Assembly (NCBI GenBank): GCA_964036155.1
Contig: OZ038423.1
Location: forward strand, 20,909,249 to 20,973,248
DNA length: 64,000 nt
Reading direction: 5' to 3'
DNA from: Diploscapter coronatus
Lineage: Eukaryota; Nematoda; Chromadorea; Rhabditida; Rhabditidae
The notes under the pieces were generated by a model that worked only from the letters and a program-made list of their open reading frames with translations, did no database searches and was not told the origin of the DNA. The first letter of the stretch is position 1. Each line of letters opens with the position of its first letter. Position numbers and translations under genes: made by a program. This document shows, in pieces, positions 10,642 through 21,764 of the stretch.

Positions 10642-13493
10642 ATGGTCTATATCGGCATCGATTTGGGCACGACATATTCGTGTGTTGCAATCATAGAAAA
10701 TGACAAACCAACGGCTGCTCATAGTGATGATGGTTTGTTGAAGTTATTTCAACTGAATAGCAATAATTATTCTTTAGGTAAATATACCATTCCTTCTGTG
10801 GTTGCATTTTGCAATAATGAAATTTTGGTAGGGAATCCTGCATTGGACTGCAATACAGAGCTGTCCAATATACTCTATGGTTGGATCTGAAACTTTTATA
10901 TTTTGATAATAAAGTCTGTCATTAGATTCGAAACGTCTAATCGGATGGCAATTTCTGAATGACTTGCCCATAGCAGAAGATCGTCAACTATGGACGTTTC
11001 ATGCAGATACAAGAAATGCAAGTGCATTCATTATTGTGCAACGATGACAGAAATTATGCCATTTATTCAGATTTTTCTGCAAATTCATTATTTTCGTCAA
11101 AATAATCCCATTTTATCCTTGAGATTTTCTAGCTTATTGTATCGAATGTGTTTTAGAGGTGTGCAGGATACATACTGAACAAGGGAACTACAAGTGAAAA
11201 GTTCATCAAGCCGGAAGTAGTTTCAGCTGAAATTTTGAAATATTTGAAATCACAGGCAGAGGTAATTGTAGTAAGACGTTATTCAAGAATCAAATATTTT
11301 TAACTTCAGAAGTATAAAAAGCAAAAAGTAACCGAAGTTGTTGTAACAGTACCTGCACTGTTCAATTCTGATCAAGTTGCTGCAACAAAGAGAGCCATTG
11401 CAAAGGCTGGACTCGAATTGAAATGCCTGTTGCAAGAACCTACTGCTGCTGCAATTGCTTATAATGAAAAGCATAAATTGGGAAATTCGATACTCTTGGT
11501 TTTTGATTTTGGAGGAGGTCTTCTGGATCAATTGATGAGTATTATGAATGGTTTTAGGCACACTTGATATTAGTATTGTTGAAATCAAGAACGACGATTA
11601 CGTAATAAAAGCTATTACTGGGGACGCTCATCTAGGTATTTATTGAATTTTAAAATCTTTAAAATAAATTTTCAGGAGGCCAAGACTTTGACAGCCGAAT
11701 CATGAAGTTCGTAATTGATGAATTTAAAATATCGTCACCAAATTATGACATCTACAAAAGGCCAAAATTGCTTAAAAGATTGAGGAATGAATGCAGAAAA
11801 GCAAAAGAATCATTATCTTTCATAACGAATTCGGTTAATATTCACGTAAGAAATAGTAGTTATTAGGCCAAAGATTGATTTGTAATATTTAGCTGGATAT
11901 AAATGACGAGTTTGAAATAAACGTCAAATTAATGAAGGAAAAGTTTAATGAATTGTGCAGTGATTTAATTCATAAATCAATTAACTATATTGATCGAGCA
12001 TTAAATATGACAAAATTATCAGCGAATAATATCGACAATGTGGTAACATGTCAAATGGCGTTGTTTATTACTCGATTTTATGAATGAAAATTTAGGTATT
12101 AGTTGGTGGATCGACAAGAATCCCAGAAGTTCAACAGAAAATGGCAAGCAAATTTGGAAAGGATAAGTTGAAATTCGATATAAATCCAGACGAAGCCGTA
12201 GCTTATGGAGCTGCCATTGTGGCCAATTCTATTGAAGTAGAAATTATTATACTGCGAATATTTAAACAATATTTTAGAAGAAAAAGCAAATTTCATTGAT
12301 TAATAATACAATGAATGAATTAGCCCGAAATATCAATAATTTGCAAATTGGTGGAGACAAGTCACATAAAATTTTATTTTATTGTAAGAATTTATGTTGA
12401 AAGCTAAGTAAGAGACTTTGAAACGATTAGTAATAATTTAGTTTGTTACCAAAATAATGGTAAAGATGAAGGAAGAATAGGCTTGTTCAATTCATTTACC
12501 TGCTCAGTCGAAGAGATTGCAAAATTCCACGATTGTTATGCGACATGTGAAGTAGCAACTACACAGAATAAAGTAAATTCTTATATTCGTTATTTTGAAT
12601 AATTTCTTAGGCTTCAGATTTTTGAAATTGACGGACATACATTTGAAATATATGACTTGAATACTCAACAAATTTCAAGAGGTCTTATCAGCAAATCCAT
12701 GAATGATCGATTCAAAGAATTTTACAGGCCCAAACCCTCCTGAATGGCGTATTGGTGTATTTGTCGCTTATTTTAAAGGAAAATTGTATTATTTGGGTGG
12801 AGAGGATCCTGAAACAGGGAACTATACGAATCGAGTTGATGTAAGAAGATCGAATGAAAGTCCATGAAATGATTGATTCAGGTTTTAATAAATGGACAAT
12901 GGCAAACAGGACCTGCTTTTCCTCTTCCAGTTAGATGGGGTCAAACAATAACATGCGATGAAATTTTATACGGTCACATTATAGCATATTCATTATTGTA
13001 GTTATGGATATTCAGTTATTGATGGGTATACTAGTAAAAAAGATATATCGATTATCAGACGATGAACGGGAATGGATTGAAATTGGAGAGATTCCTGAAA
13101 AACGAGTTTCATTCGGAGTTGCATCGTTAAATGGAAAAATTTACATAACTGGAGGACTGAAGTCGTTAATTTTGTATTATAAATAATGCATCATTATATA
13201 TTTAGTAGAGGAGTATTAAAATCCTGTCTGTGTTTCGACCCCTCAGCTCCAGTTGGCAGTCGAATTTCTCGAATCGCTGATATGAATTATACGAGATATC
13301 ATCATTCACTCATTGTTGTTAACAGGAAATTGTATGCAATCGGAGGGTGAGCTGAGATTTCGCATATCCTGATACGAAATATTTGTAACTTAGATATCGA
13401 GAATATAATATGGCAAATTTTTGTAATTCAATCGAAGAATACAATCCACAAGCGAATGAATGGCGAGAAGTTGGAAACATTGACAGAATATAA
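10642..13493 (+). CDS. Hsp70 ATPase domain fused by splicing to kelch repeats (chimeric gene model)
   Basis: Hsp70 exons: 10642-10879, 10926-11021, 11167-11261, 11310-11517, 11558-11635, 11676-11845, 11893-12042, 12096-12236, 12278-12383. They encode about 427 aa with the phosphate-1 motif ([12 protein letters not shown]), EPTAAA, phosphate-2 (DFGGGTLD) and adenosine motif ([10 protein letters not shown]), then [11 protein letters not shown] and a ~45-residue tail. There is no substrate-binding domain or EEVD end. The ninth exon ends in phase 1 at a GTAAG donor, and the next acceptor (12441) opens, in matching phase, kelch exons homologous to those of the upstream F-box/kelch gene: 12442-12572, 12618-12681, 12728-12840, 12882-12972, then 13002- or 13016-13161, 13206-13346, 13394-13493. 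Without this 58-nt splice the Hsp70 part would stop near 12401. The residue matching catalytic Lys71 is Leu. A 4-nt insertion makes the 13002/13016 junction uncertain. Alternatives are a separate Hsp70-like gene plus a kelch pseudogene. Confidence 0.6.
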
Positions 13494-13640
13494 AACTTGA
13501 TTATAATAATCTCAGATTTCATATAGAAATTTCATTCAATAAAATGTGAAATAATAATTTAATTTGAATACACATGATACAGACAACTCTCGAAGACATC
13601 CAAAAGTGACGAGGGATAATTGTAACTGAAATAAATATTC
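12442..13640 (+). repeat. Downstream copy of the tandem segmental duplication
   Basis: Diverged copy of 9098-10290. Exon lengths match exactly for three internal exons (113, 91 and, apart from a one-codon loss, 144 versus 141). The 3' flank with the ACATGATACAGACAACTCTC stretch is also shared. Confidence 0.75.
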
Positions 13641-14245
13641 CTTCCAATCAGAGCTGTCCAAACTAAACTGAACTTCGAACTGTCTAGAAGTTCAGTTAAG
13701 TTAAAGCTCGATTTTTTCAACTTCACCAAATCTTAGTTACACCTCGGCTGATATTTGGACATCACATTTGACTGATTCGGATTCAATTTAGGAAATCTTT
13801 TGCGCTCTCTAGGGTTAGACGATTTTTCATGTTCAAAATCTTAAATTTATTTATGGATTTATTGTCCTGATAGAATTTTCAAAATTTACAGGTAGTATAA
13901 TATAAATGAAATATTAAGACGAAAGGCACGTGAAAGCATTGAAGTGACTCGAATGTAATTGTAGCGAATTTGTATTTCGGTAACTAGTTGACCAGCTTAT
14001 TTAAGTGTCCTTAGTAATACTAATATCTAATCAATATCATTAACAAGGATTTGGCAACTCGCTTTGTTATGAAAGTTGCTTTTGAGAAAAAATTAGATAT
14101 GAAGCTGGGTTCTCATAAGCTTTCCAAATCCTCGGTCATCAAATAATATGTACAGTAACTGGTCATAAATTTGGTACCCGTCATTCATGATAATTCATCA
14201 TCAGAATAAAACTCTAAATTTGTACAACATCGACCTACACATTTA
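13494..14245. other. Intergenic between convergent genes
   Basis: Apart from the duplicated flank up to about 13640, this AT-rich stretch holds only a short imperfect palindrome near 13670-13700. I see no supported gene. Confidence 0.5.
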
Positions 14246-16212
14246 CTAGATGACATTATTGGACAAATTTTTGCCGGCATTGAAGAGGTTCTCAGCCCAG
14301 CGACTCTGTGTCTGCGTCTCTGTACTCGGTGCCTGCCCCTCCTCGTGCTGAGCCCGTCTCTCAGACACATTCGAGATGGTCATCTGTTTCGTTCTCTGTT
14401 CCAACTCCTCCATGGTGTCGATCTGTCTCCGCTTGCTGCCCGTTTGCTTCAGCTCTGCGTCTGAAGTCGATCCATTCGCAACGCGATTCTCGATCACCGG
14501 ATCTAGCTGAACATATGACACAATTATTATTCGAGAATGAAAATGATCGCTACCGAACACTTTATCTGATGATGATGATAATACAGCGATAAAATATTTA
14601 ATTTAAACAAAGTTCAAATAATGTCTAATTTGTTCGCATATTATCATATGCAGACAGCTTTAAATTGGCACACGTGTATTCAAGAGAAATATGCCATTTT
14701 TAGCTTCATCTTTATATAACAAAGTAACAATGTTTTTCGCTAAACACACGGTTGATTTGGAAAATTTTCTCCTTGTTACTTTTTTCTTATGATCGAATTA
14801 GATACATATTAGGCAAGACGTTCCTCTCTTTCTAAAACTATTGAATACTTTCATGTAACAAATTACTACTATGGAATTATGAAATTATATATAAAAGGCA
14901 AATTTAGAATTAAATTATCTTACCAAAAGTTTAGAAATATGCATTGAACGATGCTCGAGTTCCATACCACATACTGCGTTCGCTTCATTGTCGAGTTTGA
15001 TGAAGCACTCACTGCAAATCAGTCGTCGTTTCAACTGCAAAATTAAATGATGTAGATCTCAACTTATTAAAGATGATTTAGCTTACATTAATGAACTTGT
15101 AATACTGATCCTTGCCGCTCGGAATGACGAACTTCCCGCCCTCAACAGGCTCGATCAGGTGTCCGGCCATGCAGCAATTCATGCAAAATCGCAGCCTCGC
15201 CTGATCCTCTTGGCTTTTGCAGCGATAACACCTAGTAACGTTCTGAAGAATCCTTTCTTTTCATTATAATTTTGCAAACTAAGTGCAGTAACAATAAGAA
15301 ATATCCAACTATCCAGGTAACTTATTCTAGAATTATTTAGTCCATTTTTTAAAAGAAAACTCTAATACAATTTGATGAGAAATTAAAGCATTGAAGTATA
15401 AATTCCAAAAGATTTCGATCAGTTTATTTTAATTTAGGCGAATAAATAAAGTATCTCGTATAATCTATTGTCGGGTAGATACTTGTTTGTTACTCACATT
15501 TATATTGAAGAAATAATGCAACATTTCAAATGATAACTAACCAGAGAAAATGACGAAGACGGTACATCTTCAGACGTTTCGTCGTCGGCTAAATATAAAA
15601 ATCAATTATATTGCATCTGGAAAGAATCTTACGGATGAATGAATTATTGTCGGTGGTCAATTTGCCAATCGTGCATCGCGGGCAGGCGCCCGGACTGAAA
15701 ACTATATTATTGGTTCAGGAAATGATTAGATACAAATTTAAAAAGATAACGAAGACAAGATGTCAGTTTTTATCAAGCTGATCTAAAAAAATTGACATTT
15801 CGTTTCTTTAAACATCAAATTTAGAAATACGTTCATACGAATCCACGTGAAGTTTGGCTATTCTTTTTCTAATATAATCTAGAAAAATTAGTCTAATTAC
15901 TCAGATTATTAGTTGGGTTGAATAAAATTTGAACCGTACTTGTTACAAAATCTTCTGATCACCCCATTATTTCGAAGGTTTTCTTTTCTAACGCCTTGAA
16001 TCAAAATCTTTATTACCTATCTCGGTTACATTGACAATCCATGCAGATGTAGCGTGCGTAATTTCCAATGAGCATGCTCTGCCCTCTACTGAAAATCCGT
16101 CGATCTTTCAAAAAAATTTAGTAAAACCATCCAAATTTGACTTACGAGTGATTTCGCTGCAGTAATCGCAGGAATGGTCGCCTATTCAACCATCGATGAC
16201 TGCTCTTTGCTG
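14246..16212 (-). CDS. Cys-rich zinc-binding protein of unknown function
   Basis: I do not recognise the family. In-phase exons on the minus strand: about 16090-16018, about 15700-15633, 15588-15542, 15242-15087, 15034-14924 and 14506-14246 (stop). The protein has paired cysteines typical of zinc ribbons: CMDCQC, then ACPRC, then RCYRC, FCMNCC and ICSEC, followed by a hydrophilic tail (about 85 aa, rich in Gln/Glu/Arg) without Cys. The 5' end is unresolved. A further exon ending near 16147 carries HSCDYCSEIT in one frame, which would add another C-x2-C pair, but reaching it needs a weak TAGAG acceptor; the stronger TTTTCAG acceptor joins a different frame. The start codon is therefore not assigned. 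It could bind DNA, RNA or protein; no catalytic motif is seen. Confidence 0.6.
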
Positions 16213-16536
16213 GAGAACTCTTAATTTGCCAATTAAAATTGATAATTAGAAGGAAATTGGAGACAGAAAACACCGCAATAAATTGGACCGATCGATTAAA
16301 TATTCCCCGCACAAGCGTTAGTCTGCTTGTCTGCTCTATCGCCTTACTCGCTATTTCTTCGTTTTTTCTTTCCCTGCATAACATGTGTCAGTCTACGTTA
16401 TCTTATAGAGAAATTAGTTCGACATTTACAAGAATTACAATTTATTTCACAGAAAGTGAACAATTATGATTCACAAGAATAAGCAATTAATTTTCAAGTT
16501 ATATTAAATACATTTTAAAATATTATTAGACTTAGT

Positions 16537-19478
16537 TCACCCGAGATAACTTCTCGGAACAGTATTCAAGTTGCAGGGAATCGGCATAAGGGGGATCGAG
16601 TTGAGTTGCCTGAAAAATAACTTTCTTGATATCATAGAGCAAGATAGGAAAAATTACAATTCATTTATCAAAACATTTTGAATTGTTTTAATTTTAAAAT
16701 TATCTTCCATATATCTCTTGGGCACGTTATTAAAAATATCGGGGGATTAACTCATAAGAGATTTCGAGTTTTCAATTCAATTTTCGTATTTAAAGCATTC
16801 TAAACTTTCTAAATGGCGAAATGTACCTTGTGTAAGAAAGATGTACCGGTTGAGCATCGAGTTTTGCCCCGATGCAGCTCTTTGCGTGGATCGCTTCTGC
16901 TGCATCCATCCACAGCCACGAGCCTCGAGAATTCCCTTTGCGAGTTTCTTCCCACGAACTCAGCAATTTGCGTACCTGAAAAATATTTTCATGTTTTTTT
17001 CTTTCATCTAGGACGATATTATTTAGATTTCGATTATCTCTTCTTCAGATAGAATCTGAAAAGTGACAAGACAAAATCGAGGAACGATTGTTGCGCACAA
17101 AACGTTTATATATTGCATAAACACTGAATATTTGTGACTGGTTAGGCTGTATATTTATAAAGTTTTGTGGAAAATAGTAACAGACTTGTATAAGATAATG
17201 ATAGTGATAGGATTTAGTCTTAGGAGATAGGACTAAGTAAGGGTAGGATGAATAAGATATGAATTAATCGTACTGAAATGAAGTAGGATTTAATTCAAAC
17301 ACCCAAGGCTCACTTGTTTAGAAAAGATTAGATCTCATTTTACAATGCTTAACTACCATTTCTGTGTGCAACGACATGCACCCATAAAATCAACTTCTTT
17401 TTCAAACTCTAAAGCAAAATTATTCGAACTCGCCAAGATAGGAATAAATTCAAAATTCCCGTTGGCCACTGATTGTGAATATAATATGTGAGTGATGGAA
17501 AAAAGCCTACATTTGGAGGCAGAACTGGAATGGGAGGTGACTTCTCGTACTTGCGTTTCTGCACTCGGGGCTTCTTCGCAGACACTTCTTTCTTAGCCGA
17601 ATCTGTGTTTTTCGACTTGCCGCCAGTTGTCGTTTTCTTCAATTTTTCCTCCTTGACAGGCCCATTCTTGCTGCTTTTTGGAGTATTCTGAAAGTAGATA
17701 TCGTCATTGTTTGGTGAACAAAAAGTAACTTGAAATCTACCTTAGTTTTTGCATCATTCGACTTTGATTCCCTTTCCTGCGATTCGTCCTTTCGGGCAGA
17801 GGTCGAGACAGACTTTGGCAGAGTGGATGCTGATCGAGACTGGACAAACGGCTGCAAATTAATCCCATTTCAAGAATTGTATCGTCACGACAATTCCTCA
17901 TTATAGTTGAATTGAGCTATTTGGTGCTAAAAAGAATGGGCCGGAGTGAACATTACAAAATTCCGAATCAGGATGGTCGCTCGAAAATTTTCAGAATCGA
18001 AATAAAATTTTTCAAAAATTATGGGAATCCGAATGAAATCGAAGTTGGCGTTTCAACCCATCTCTGATGTTAAGCATTTGAAAGGGGCAAGACGTTACTC
18101 TCTATTGTTCCCGAAATGATAGATTACAGGAGTGGGCGGGGCGCGTATCTGCGAAGGGCACATTATGAAATACACGGTGCAGAGACGCAGAGGATGGGAG
18201 AGCACAATGGTTAATCTCGCGGCTACCCCTTCACCATCCCTCTACAGTCTATCATTTGAGGAACAATAGAGTATTTATCTAGATGAAGGAAAATGATATT
18301 TTATAAAATTCATTAAAAACCCCTTTTACCGAATATTGCTCCCTCCTGTAAGGCACCCATTCATCTTCGAGAGATTTTCTCGATCGTTTTCGAGAGTTTC
18401 TATTCTGGCAAGAATCAGAACGTTTCTGAGAGAAAATGATTAGAAGAAAATCTCGAATGTTTCGATGCCTGTTCCAGTGAATTGTCCGAGTCGCTGCTGC
18501 TCTCCTCGTCCTGTTCCTGGAATTTCTTCATGAGTGCAGCGATTTCGTCCATCATCAACTTGGACAGCTTGTCCGTTCGACATCTCTGAAACAAAACCAT
18601 TTCAGGTGAAAATAACAATATTTTAAGTTTTGGACTGCTAGTACTTTTATCCCACGAGTGAGTATATTTGCCCCAAACGCTATTCTCCTTTCTGTTGCGT
18701 TGGGGAACACAGGTACTCTCACTTGTGGGGCAAAAGTACTCGCAGCCTAAATTTTGATACAAAAAATTTCAACATAGTAATTTTATGCATAAAGTTCTCA
18801 TCACTTTTGTAAAATTTTCTTTCAAAAATAGCTGAAAAACTCACCCTTTCGGTAGTCTTATTGGGGCTAAAAATTTGTTTAGCCTTGGGTGTTCTCTTGG
18901 ATCTCTTCACAGGCACTTCTTCCTCCTCTCCTTCATCTTCTTGCATCTCCATCTCCAGCTCCTTAGAGATTCGTTGAGTCATCAATTTCTCCACTACCGT
19001 GTCCAATTTGATCTTCAATTCCGGACTGCAGCTGCCTTCCTGCAATTCTTCGAGTTTGTAAATCAGTTACTGTAATTTATCTGGAATCAACACAAGTTCT
19101 TGAACATTCTTGCAGATAAAAAGTAAGAATTATTGCCAGACTGTATCAAGAAAAAATAACGCTATGTATAGATTCCTGAGACTAACATCAAATATTTATA
19201 ATGACATTGAAGAAACTGTCTTTACTTGTATTCAAACTCAAGAAACTTTAGCTTGAAGGTGTAAAAATATGTTAAGAAGCCAAAGAAAGTGAGCCTACCA
19301 GATAGCTGTCGAGGGTAGCTCTGCTGATGCCGAAGACCTTTCTGCGAACCATTTTGTAGAACTCGAGGGGATCGATGTCTGAATTTTAAATTTCATTTGT
19401 TTCTGAATGAACAATAAAATCTTTACCATTTTCCCGCTGCCATTTCCTCAAGCTCTTCATGGTCGGATCAGGAATCAT
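16537..19478 (-). CDS. Lysine/serine-rich, probably nuclear protein
   Basis: Family not recognised. Exons in order: about 19478-19435 (MIPDPTMKSLRKWQREN), about 19379-19302, about 19040-18844, about 18586-18469, 18425 to about 18331, 17857 to about 17742, about 17690 to 17512, about 16980-16829 and about 16611-16537. The N-terminal ~45 residues look folded (YKMVRRKVFGISRATLDSYL). The middle has a coiled-coil-like helix (VVEKLMTQRISKELEMEM), an acidic Glu/Asp run, basic clusters such as KRSKRTPKAK and RKRSRKS that could be nuclear localisation signals, and a Ser/Asp run. A compact C-terminal piece with several Trp (LLSSWEETRK...WLWMDAAEA) follows. One intron (18468-18426) would be GC-AG. The last two exon frames were chosen by phase and give a TGA at 16537; the other frame ends a few bases later. 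A chromatin role is only a guess from composition. Confidence 0.55.
18095..18275. repeat. MITE-like imperfect inverted repeat
   Basis: The arms TACTCTCTATTGTTCC...ATGATAGA (left) and TCTATCATTTGAGGAACAAT (right) are near reverse complements about 180 bases apart, in an intron of the minus-strand gene. Confidence 0.6.
18635..18745. repeat. MITE-like inverted repeat, ~30-bp arms
   Basis: The left arm CTGCTAGTACTTTTATCCCA and the right arm ending TGGGGCAAAAGTACTCGCAG are imperfect reverse complements. It lies in an intron, about 50 bases from the downstream exon. Confidence 0.65.
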
Positions 19479-20476
19479 CCCAGCCGATATCGATGCAAAA
19501 CTGAAAATAATTACGATACTTTCGGAAATATGATTGAAGAAATGGATATCGAATGCGGGCAGACACTTGCGAAAATGCAGAAATGGATAGATGGATAGAT
19601 GAAGAATGTGCAGAGAGCGAGAAGTGTATGATTGCGAACAGCAAAAAACCACTATTTTCGGCAATCGCGGATTATTCCAATGCTCTACAGTGGCCAATTG
19701 CCATAAAACGGAGAGAAAATTGTCTGAAAATGCATGATGACGTAATCATTTTAACAAAGCGATTTCTTGCATCAACCCATTTTTACCATACCGAATTTGG
19801 ATTTTCATTGCACATAGCCTAATTTTTCGAATCCATAAATCATTGATCAGATCCACGTTCTTCAGATAAGCCCATATCATTGTTTTCATCATTCATAATA
19901 ATAACTGCTATTTTTGGAAATGTTGAGTTACGCACGAAAACACGATACTGTTTACAAAAAAATTCCTGTCCTTTGCAGATGAAACTTTTGACTGTCTATT
20001 TTCATTATTCCTGTTTGTTTAGACTACACGTGGAAGGCCCATTTCAAGCGATTGAGCAGAGAAATTTATGCATTTTTGCTTGTGCAGCTTGAATTGTGCT
20101 GTTGTTGACCGCAATTTCATACATTATTCGATTTATTGCCGTGTTGATTCAAATTCGATCAAAACATCGACCATTTCCATTTTCCCTTTGATCTTCAGCA
20201 AACAGTCCGTTTCTTTCCGCCCGTTTTGAGTCACGTTATAAAAGGACGAGTGCACGCAGCCGTGTCTCAGCTTTTTCCAGAAAACTCGGCAAACATGGCT
20301 AACTCTCCTCTCGAGTACATTCTTATTTCTACAGGTCGGATTCGTCATTTTGAACTCGTTTTGAATGATCAAATTTAGTTTGCATCACAGCTACTGTCGC
20401 AATGCTGCTGCCGCCTCCATCAAGTTAGTTGTCTCTTTTCATCGAATAATTATTCTGTATGACGCAATGATTATAG

Positions 20477-20982
20477 CGAAATGCCCCCCGAATGCGGAAT
20501 GGAGACAATGCACTCCCGTCTGTGGACAAAAATCATGTGACAATTTGAACGAGGTAAAATTAAGTCTTAGTTAGACAAAAGATGGCTAAACTGTAAATGG
20601 AGTCATTACGAAAATGTTTGTTATTTCGTCAAATACAAATTATCATTAGGAGAAAAAGTTATATATCATCATCCTCCTCTGATATAAATTTATGAAATTC
20701 TAAATTCGGCTTATAGAAAAGACACCGGTTTTTTCTCTTTTCTTCTCTTGCCTTCTCATACTATTTCTTAGAAAAACCGGTGTCCTTTCTAGAAGCTCTA
20801 AATTCCAGCCCCATATTTTACCGTGCATGTCACTTCGATGTGGAGCCCCTTCGTGCGCCTGCAAGGAAGGCCACGTCTACATCACGTTGGCCGACAAATC
20901 TAGAGGCTGTGTGCCACTTGATGAATGCATAGGAATTGGACAAAACACGACTCCGAACATGTTAAACGAAAAGTCTGCATAA
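20477..20982 (+). CDS. TIL-domain (trypsin-inhibitor-like) protease inhibitor
   Basis: Two exons, 20477-20553 and 20809-20982, join in phase to a complete TIL domain: KCPPNAEWRQC, TPVC, KSC, then LPC, LRC, PSCAC, SRGC and LDEC, giving the ten cysteines (five disulphides) of this family. TIL proteins of nematodes are small secreted inhibitors of serine proteases; the reactive-site P1 residue cannot be assigned safely from sequence alone. The region between Cys4 and Cys5 is where the intron falls. After the domain a 20-residue tail ends at TAA 20982. The first coding exon with a signal peptide was not identified: the acceptor at 20476 requires one base from an upstream exon, and MIIA-KCPP or a short MLLPPPS exon are poor signal peptides. 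The intron holds an inverted repeat at 20711-20794. Confidence 0.75.
20711..20794. repeat. Short inverted repeat in the TIL intron
   Basis: The left arm AGACACCGGTTTTTTC and right arm GAAAAACCGGTGTCCTTT (with outer bases TTATAGAAA/TTTCTAGAA) are near-perfect reverse complements of about 24 bases around a pyrimidine-rich centre. Confidence 0.7.
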
Positions 20983-21764
20983 TTGTAAGAAACAACTTTG
21001 TCTGTAAATAAACTATCTAACGAAAGGCTATGCGTCGCGTTAGAAGATATGCAAATTCGTGCACCAAAGATGTGTTTTTTCGGACTCTAAAAATATTTCC
21101 TGTTTTCAATCGTTTATTTCAATATAAACGACGGCCAACTTATCAAAATACAGAAGAAGAAAAATCAGTCAAAATTCTGAATGAAGCACAGAAAAGTGAC
21201 AGGAAAACATTGATATCTGATTGTGGGACGACGTGTTGCAAAGGGATTGGATGATTGCGTTTGGGGGGAATTGATAAATCGAAATGAGGATGTGAAATGA
21301 TGAAGATGAAATGCAGAGAGGAGAGTTAGGTATCACAAAACAGGATGAAAAACTATGTAGTGTTTTGATAAGAGGATGATGATAACATCGAAATGATAGG
21401 TTGTTTGAAGCTGAATGTGAATGTGAATTGAATGAATTGATTAGATACAGATTTCAGATGCGATAAATTTACCATCTTTATTTTCATCGAACTATCTTAA
21501 TTTGTATGGTAAATTCACCACTCAATGATATTTGTCACATGGCATATTTGAAAAATCAGAAAAGTATACGATACTTAGAAATCGTGTCAGGATCTCGCAT
21601 ATGTATGTCATTACCTCGCATCGAATTACAACTTATCACCAAACAAATTATATTAACGTTTCGAAAACATTTTTGAAATAATACAGTTATAATTTACTTT
21701 CGAAACATTTAAATACTAACTAAAAAGAAGAAAAGGAAACAAGAAGAAGTAGAATAAAATAAAA
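20983..21764. other. Intergenic between convergent genes
   Basis: It holds only the 3' regions of the TIL gene (+) and the BTB-kelch gene (-); no exon or repeat is evident. Confidence 0.5.

Noticed and set aside
11034..11156. Alternative Hsp70 junction adding [12 protein letters not shown] residues
   Set aside because: Spacing between the conserved Trp and F-I-K-P would be about six residues too long; the 11021/11167 junction gives near-normal spacing.
12384..12401. Hsp70 gene ending at the TGA near 12401 as an ordinary truncated pseudogene
   Set aside because: All nine exons stay in phase with intact motifs, and a good GTAAG donor just before the stop matches the kelch acceptor phase, so the chimera is the better model; the truncated form remains a possible isoform.
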